A DNA stretch of 64,000 nt, from the NCBI GenBank assembly GCA_018292915.2, contig JACVVK020000001.1, positions 2,258,001-2,322,000 of the forward strand, read 5' to 3'. The stretch's first letter is position 1, and the number at the start of each line of letters is the position of its first letter. The notes beneath the pieces were generated by a model that was not told where the DNA came from, did not search any database, and saw only the letters and a list, made by a program, of their open reading frames with translations. The DNA is from Batillaria attramentaria (lineage: Eukaryota > Mollusca > Gastropoda > Batillariidae). Shown piece by piece: positions 59,200 to 64,000 of the stretch. The translations under genes were made by a program, and so were the position numbers.

Positions 59200-60474
59200 T
59201 TTAGTGCATACAGTTACTCCATCAATCCTAGCAGAACAATTTAAAAACACAAGCCCAGTGAATAGAAACTCTGCTCGTCACTTGAAGAACAGTGTATTTT
59301 GCAACAGGCACAGAATGTACATTACAGCACAACAATCAAATACGTATACATGTACAAAGCTTTGGTCCCTTGTGTATCTGCTCTGTGCAGTACATACAGA
59401 TTCAGTGCCATGTGCAAGAATTTCACATGCAACAGGATATCACAGTTTTGAACATCTAAAACAACATTGCTTCTAGCATTAGTGTGCACCCATAACAGCT
59501 GAAGCTGCTCAAGCTCAATCACAAAGGCCATTCACATTTTCACCTCAATGTGTTTACCTGACGCAAGCATTCAATCTTGCACAAAGTTACTACAGTACAG
59601 GCACAATAAGTGCATTGAGAAAACAGGAGGCACTGTGACCAATATATTCACAGAGACTTGAGATTGAATCTGATTAGAAGTGGACGGCAGTTGAAGTCTG
59701 TCTTGATATGCATTTTTAAAGAAACCTATTCACATACACAGCATTGCACAAAAGTAAGTTTGACACCACATCAAAAGATACCTGAGAAAAACAACTGATG
59801 ACAAATAATTATATCCTTAAAAGTGTTCGTAACATGACAGGCTTGTGTATCATTTGTAACACTCAAACCTATTTTCCCACAACAAAAATTCAAGGGAATG
59901 TTTAGTAAACATCTGAATATTTTTCAAGAAATATCACACATACATTACAGAGACCACGCGTCCTCACTAGCAATACAATATGTGTAATGAAGTACTGGTC
60001 ACTAGAGCCATAGAACATATATTGTAGAAGTGAAGGAAACTGGAGAAAAACATCCAGGGGAACAACATATAAATAGTTCAATCTTGAGAGATGAAAGTGT
60101 GAAAATGTACCATTTCATTGTGCAAAATGTTCCAGCATCCACATAACAATCGTTCAACATTTACTAATAAAATCAATCAACTGGTCTTAGAAGTAAGAGC
60201 AAAATCGGGTAAACACAACAAGTAAGTTTGGTTTTGGTCGTGATTTTGATTGCAATTCGATCAGTAGTGAGATTCTCTTCTGCCAATCTAGCAAACATTA
60301 CCCTTGTACACAGGGTCAAGTAATCACAAAGGTCAACCTTCACGTGTTCAAGCCACTTCATGTTCACTTCTAGAAGAGGCAGAAGAAAGCATGCCATGTC
60401 TTACACTCAATGTAAGTTTTCAAATCAACACCTCACGTAAGACCTATAGATCTGTGAACACAAGTGTCATGGCA
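59200..60474. other. intergenic stretch between POLR2B and ELMOD3 3' ends
   Basis: The two genes converge here. No gene, array or element could be recognised. The ELMOD3 transcript may extend into it. Confidence 0.55.
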
Positions 60475-60480
60475 TTTATT
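60475..60480 (-). terminator. candidate poly(A) signal of the ELMOD3-like gene
   Basis: AATAAA on the minus strand, about 100 bp past the stop codon at 60579-60581. It would make a very short 3'UTR. I see no better hexamer between here and 59200. Confidence 0.4.
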
Positions 60481-60578
60481 ACAGTAACAGCTCTTGTCAG
60501 CATTACAACTTCTGGCTCAGGATTCAAGCTACACCTGAAACTGAACTGAACACAGCAGTCAAATGACCAAACAAAACT

Positions 60579-61389
60579 TCAGTACAGTTCTGCTGCAGAC
60601 TTTGTTTGGTCCCCTTTGACGACACTGAAGAAATTCACCTCTCCCTCTCCAGGAACATCAGCTGTGGGCTTCTGGGATGCAATGTAAGACTGTAGGTCCC
60701 TGAACACATCTTTTGCACTTTTCTTGGAGCGTGTTTCCACCTCTGCAAAGACGCACACCACATGGAGTGCATGCATCTTTTAGTTCCATGACAGAAGTGA
60801 ATGAACAAACAGCAAACAGACCAAGGTGCCTGTACAACCAACTGTTAATGACAAAGATTTTTTTTTTTTTTTAAATGACAAAGATTAAACAAGCAGTGAG
60901 CAGAAAGAAGTGCCTGAAAACCAACCTTTTATGACAAAACCAGAGTCACTGATAGTCTTGCCCTGTTTCCACAGCCTGTACAGATGAAGCAGTGCCCCTG
61001 AATAGTACTGATTCACCACGTTCATCACAGCATGCTGCTTATTGCACTCCCTGCAAAAAAACAACAAAAAAACAAAAAAAATCAGATGATAAGAAATCTT
61101 TCATTGAGAAATTATGATGGCACATAAGTATGAATGATCATGAACAGTATCATAAAAAGTACTTGTATGTACCGGTACATGAATAAATGAAGTGATTATC
61201 TCTGGAGTACATACTTGTTCAGGATGTCTTCTCTAAGGGACTGCAAGCAGATTCTGGATATGTTGATACACATAACACAGAAGGGAAAATTCTGTAATGA
61301 AAAAGAAAAGAAGATACAATTACTTAGATTAGAAACAAGAACAGCAACCATTCTCTCAATCTCTCTGTTTTTCTCTCTCACGCATGGAC

Positions 61390-61461
<72 letters not shown>

Positions 61462-63280
61462 GTGTGGGATGTAATGAGAGTTTGTAGAGATCTCGCGCCA
61501 GCTGTGCTGTGCTGGGATCTTGCAGGAAATGTAACAGCTGTATTATTGCTAGCATTCCAGTTCCTCGCAGGTCTGTAGCTGGGTCCCTGCCTGAGCAACA
61601 GATACATAAACTTGTTGCCAAAAATAAAAATGGAAGTGTACACATTTAGCACTAAAACAACAACATGACTTTATAACCTTTCATGAACAACTACTGGTAA
61701 TGCTAAAAACTTTAACTGTCCGAAATTTAAGCTCACTGTGCACTGAAAAGCTAAACAGAGTCTGCCAGTAAACATGTCTATAACTCTGTTCATGCTGTTG
61801 AGACACAAACAAGGAGGAATGGCCCCGTCCTACAAAGTTGTTTCTCCAAATTTCATTTTATTTTGTCTGTTTTGTTGTTATTGTTGCCGGTTCTCCCCTC
61901 TCCAAGTTCTACCAATGACACTAGATCCTCTACGACCTCGACCGATTAGTCACGTGACTGGGGGTGGGGCCGGGTGGGGGGAGAGAGAGAGACAGACAGA
62001 GACAGAGAGACACAGAGAGAGAGAGAGAGAGAGTGGGTGGGTGGGTGTTTAGGAGTTTAACGTCCTTTTCCACCACGTAAGGGTGCTTTCTAAGACGGGG
62101 CAACGAGAGAAAGGCCAGCACAAACATTTGGCCCCAGCCGGGATTCGAACTCTCGACCCGAGCATTGAAAGTCCAACGCTCTACCATTCGGCCACCCTGG
62201 CTCCCCAGAGAGAGAGAGACTCAGACTCAGACATTTTATTGTTCGGACTTCGGTCCATTACAATGGAAGTGAGTTGTCTTTACAGATAATGAAATGGCGT
62301 AACCAGAGAGAGAGAGAGAGAGAGAGAGGTCAGTTCCGTGAACTAAACATTTGACGTCAGCCTCAGGCAGGTCGTCATACACAGACAGAGAGATGACGTC
62401 AATTCCGCGAACTAAACATTTTCACGTCAGCCTCTAGCACTGCCATCGTCTGAAGGAAGCTTGTTTATGTCTTGTGATTTCCCTGTTGGCTTTGTGGCTT
62501 CCCCGATTGAATTATTTTTCACATGAAATCTGGAAGATCTAGAGGGCTGGTTAAATGTCGGAGGCAGTGACGATACTTGCTTATTTTGTCTGTGAACTAA
62601 GCGTTTGACGTCAGCTTCACACTGGTGGTATGACAGATGATGCTTGTGCATGTCTTGTGATTTCCCTGTTGCTTTTGTGACTTCCCTGGCTGAATTAATT
62701 TTTACATAAAATCTGGAAGATCTAGAGGGCTGGTGAAACATGGACTAGAATACCTTGGATTGTACTTATGAAATCGAAAATTTGGAACTCTTTTGACCGG
62801 TGCTTCTCGCAGAAACTTGAAAAAGTTATGTTTATCTAAAAGTTCAGTTATTCTAAATGCTAAAGATATAATAGTGCAGTAGTTCCTGTCATATGTGCAG
62901 TTGTCACACTAGACAAAAACGCCGGGATGATAAGTAATTTGCAGTAGTCTTTTCATAGATATTTGATCTTATGTGCAAACCACCCCTACCTCGGAAATAT
63001 TTTTTTTACACAAAACCAGTCAGAGCTACAGAGCTGTAGCACGAATCAAGGCAGTGTGATTGGGTGAACTTCCAAAGTCTAGAAAATGAAGGAATTTGAA
63101 CAACTTTTTCGAAAAAATTCGTAACATGACCGATTTTTTAAAATTGGCGATAACTCTTCTGAAAATGCGGCAGGCTAAAAATCGTGAAAGGTAGCTCTGG
63201 AGAAGGTGATTTCCCATTTTATCTCAAAGTAAAAAGGCCTCCATCGAGGTGGTTTAGGAGATAGCCATCATTACATCCGT

Positions 63281-63320
<40 letters not shown>

Positions 63321-63810
63321 TTCCCACCAAAAAGAACGCAGCAGCAAAGTGTGCACGTAAGGTGTCTATGACGCAGATTTCGTTACGTCACTGTGTGCGT
63401 GAATGTAAGTATTGTTTGGAGAAACGTCACAGTCTTGTTTTGTATCACTGAAACTTGCTGCTGCGCGTAGCAAAATCTGCCCCGTCTCATAAAGTTGTTT
63501 CTCTATAGAGAAACAACTTAAAAACACACAACTTTATTACGATCTGACATTTCATTTTTAATACTACACAACTGTTCTGATGTGTGATATTTTCACACAG
63601 TGGTTAAAATGTCAGGCATAAACTGAATCTTGACAACATAATAATTCAAAAGCTTGACAGATTATAACCGCTGTAGCACTGTCTCACCTTGAAAACCAAT
63701 TTCTTCCCAGTGTGAACCAAATCGCTGACAGTTGAAACGTGAGCCCGTCAGGACGCGATAAATTGTCTGCAGTGACTGGGTGTGGAAACTGTCCGCATTA
63801 TCCAGGGCAG
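60579..63810 (-). CDS. ELMOD3: ELMO-domain Arl GTPase-activating protein, ELMOD3-like (3' five exons)
   Basis: ELMOD proteins are GAPs for Arl-family GTPases such as ARL2. Exons in transcript order: 63810-63688, 61590-61460, 61291-61215, 61050-60926, 60742-60579. All phases join, with a stop at 60579-60581, giving 206 codons before it. The GAP motif spans the first two exons: W-E-E-I-G-F-Q-G-R-D-P-A-T-D-L-R-G-T-G, with the conserved Arg of the R-G pair. Next come NFPFCVMCINISRICLQSLR and the C-terminal SDSGFVIKEVETRSKKSAKD. The start of the ELMO domain and the N-terminus lie beyond the right edge. The upstream segment LTGSRFNCQRFGSHWEEIGF favours ELMOD3 over ELMOD1/2. It converges with POLR2B. 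Confidence 0.82.
61391..61459. repeat. (CA)n microsatellite fused to the ELMOD3 exon donor
   Basis: On the sense (minus) strand the exon ends ...CCCACACAG and the intron begins GTGTGTGTG for about 34 units, so the donor GT is the first unit of the microsatellite. Confidence 0.92.
62043..62206 (-). mobile_element. tRNA-derived SINE, copy 3
   Basis: Full-length match to copies at 8861 and 18793, with tRNA-like head at the right (GAATCCCGGCTGGGGCC on the minus strand) and the GGACGTTAAACTCCTAAACA end at the left. A GA-rich microsatellite lies on both sides. It lies within the large ELMOD3 intron. Confidence 0.78.
62331..62745. repeat. two-copy tandem repeat, about 185 bp, with perfect CRE sites
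   Basis: The block TGTCTTGTGATTTCCCTGTT ... GGAAGATCTAGAGGGCTGGT occurs at about 62467-62552 and 62651-62734. A GAACTAA(A/G)C(A/G)TTT..ACGTCAGC motif precedes each, with an extra copy at 62339. Three perfect TGACGTCA octamers lie at 62352, 62394 and 62606. Confidence 0.85.
63279..63317. repeat. (CA)n microsatellite
   Basis: About 18 CA units. The 560 bp to its left (62746-63278) shows no recognised feature. Confidence 0.95.
63492..63519. repeat. 28-bp perfect palindrome
   Basis: A 14-bp arm AAGTTGTTTCTCTA is followed directly by its exact complement. It lies in the ELMOD3 intron. A related half (CCCCGTC.....AAAGTTGTTTCTC) also occurs at 61823-61846. Confidence 0.95.
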
Positions 63811-64000
63811 CTGCAACACAATCAAACAAACGATCACTCACTTGTTCAGTCAAATGAATAATCAATCACCAGACAGCAAACAAACTTTGCAAAAGACAAA
63901 ATTAATGAATGTTTCCGGAGTTTTTAAAATTGTGCAATGCATCTTTTCATCTCAAAAGAACCACAGAAACAGAACTAGTGGTCTGGTTATTCTTCCATCA

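Overview
The window looks like a piece of a gastropod-mollusc (or at least lophotrochozoan) nuclear genome. The genes are split by GT-AG introns. RPB2, Sac2 and ELMOD proteins read as clear animal orthologues. Long (CA)n, (GA)n and (GACA)n microsatellites, tRNA-headed SINEs and MITE-like inverted-repeat elements fill the spaces in the way typical of marine snails. The organism is inferred from these features, not proven.

Layout. 1-8042: microsatellites, small tandem duplications, a mariner-like MITE (6240-6418) and a possible non-coding first exon ending at a good donor at 1282/1283. 8043-11748 (+): a two-exon class A aminergic receptor gene of 644 codons with its own poly(A) signal. 12237-37611: about 25 kb with no convincing host coding sequence. 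It holds a 1.1-kb inverted-repeat-bounded array with nuclear-receptor-like sites, a diverged satellite, a decayed Penelope-like retroelement with a GIY-YIG domain, a 0.58-kb foldback, SINEs and many microsatellites. 37612-46498 (-): nine 5' coding exons of INPP5F (Sac2); the catalytic part is not in the window. 46499-46729: a 231-bp head-to-head promoter interval with a consensus ETS site. 46730-58586 (+): complete 24-exon POLR2B, the second-largest RNA polymerase II subunit, with two apparent one-base deletions. 60579-63810 (-): the last five exons of an ELMOD3-like Arl GAP, tail to tail with POLR2B and running off the right edge.

The genes do not form a pathway: a membrane receptor, a phosphoinositide phosphatase, the core transcription enzyme and an Arl GTPase regulator. 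The main regulatory link visible is the INPP5F/POLR2B shared promoter. I found no CRISPR array, no bacterial features and no obviously new multi-gene system. The most unusual signals are in the accessory DNA: the receptor-site array element, two MITEs inside POLR2B introns, the foldback, CRE-bearing tandem repeats, and microsatellites sitting directly on splice sites.
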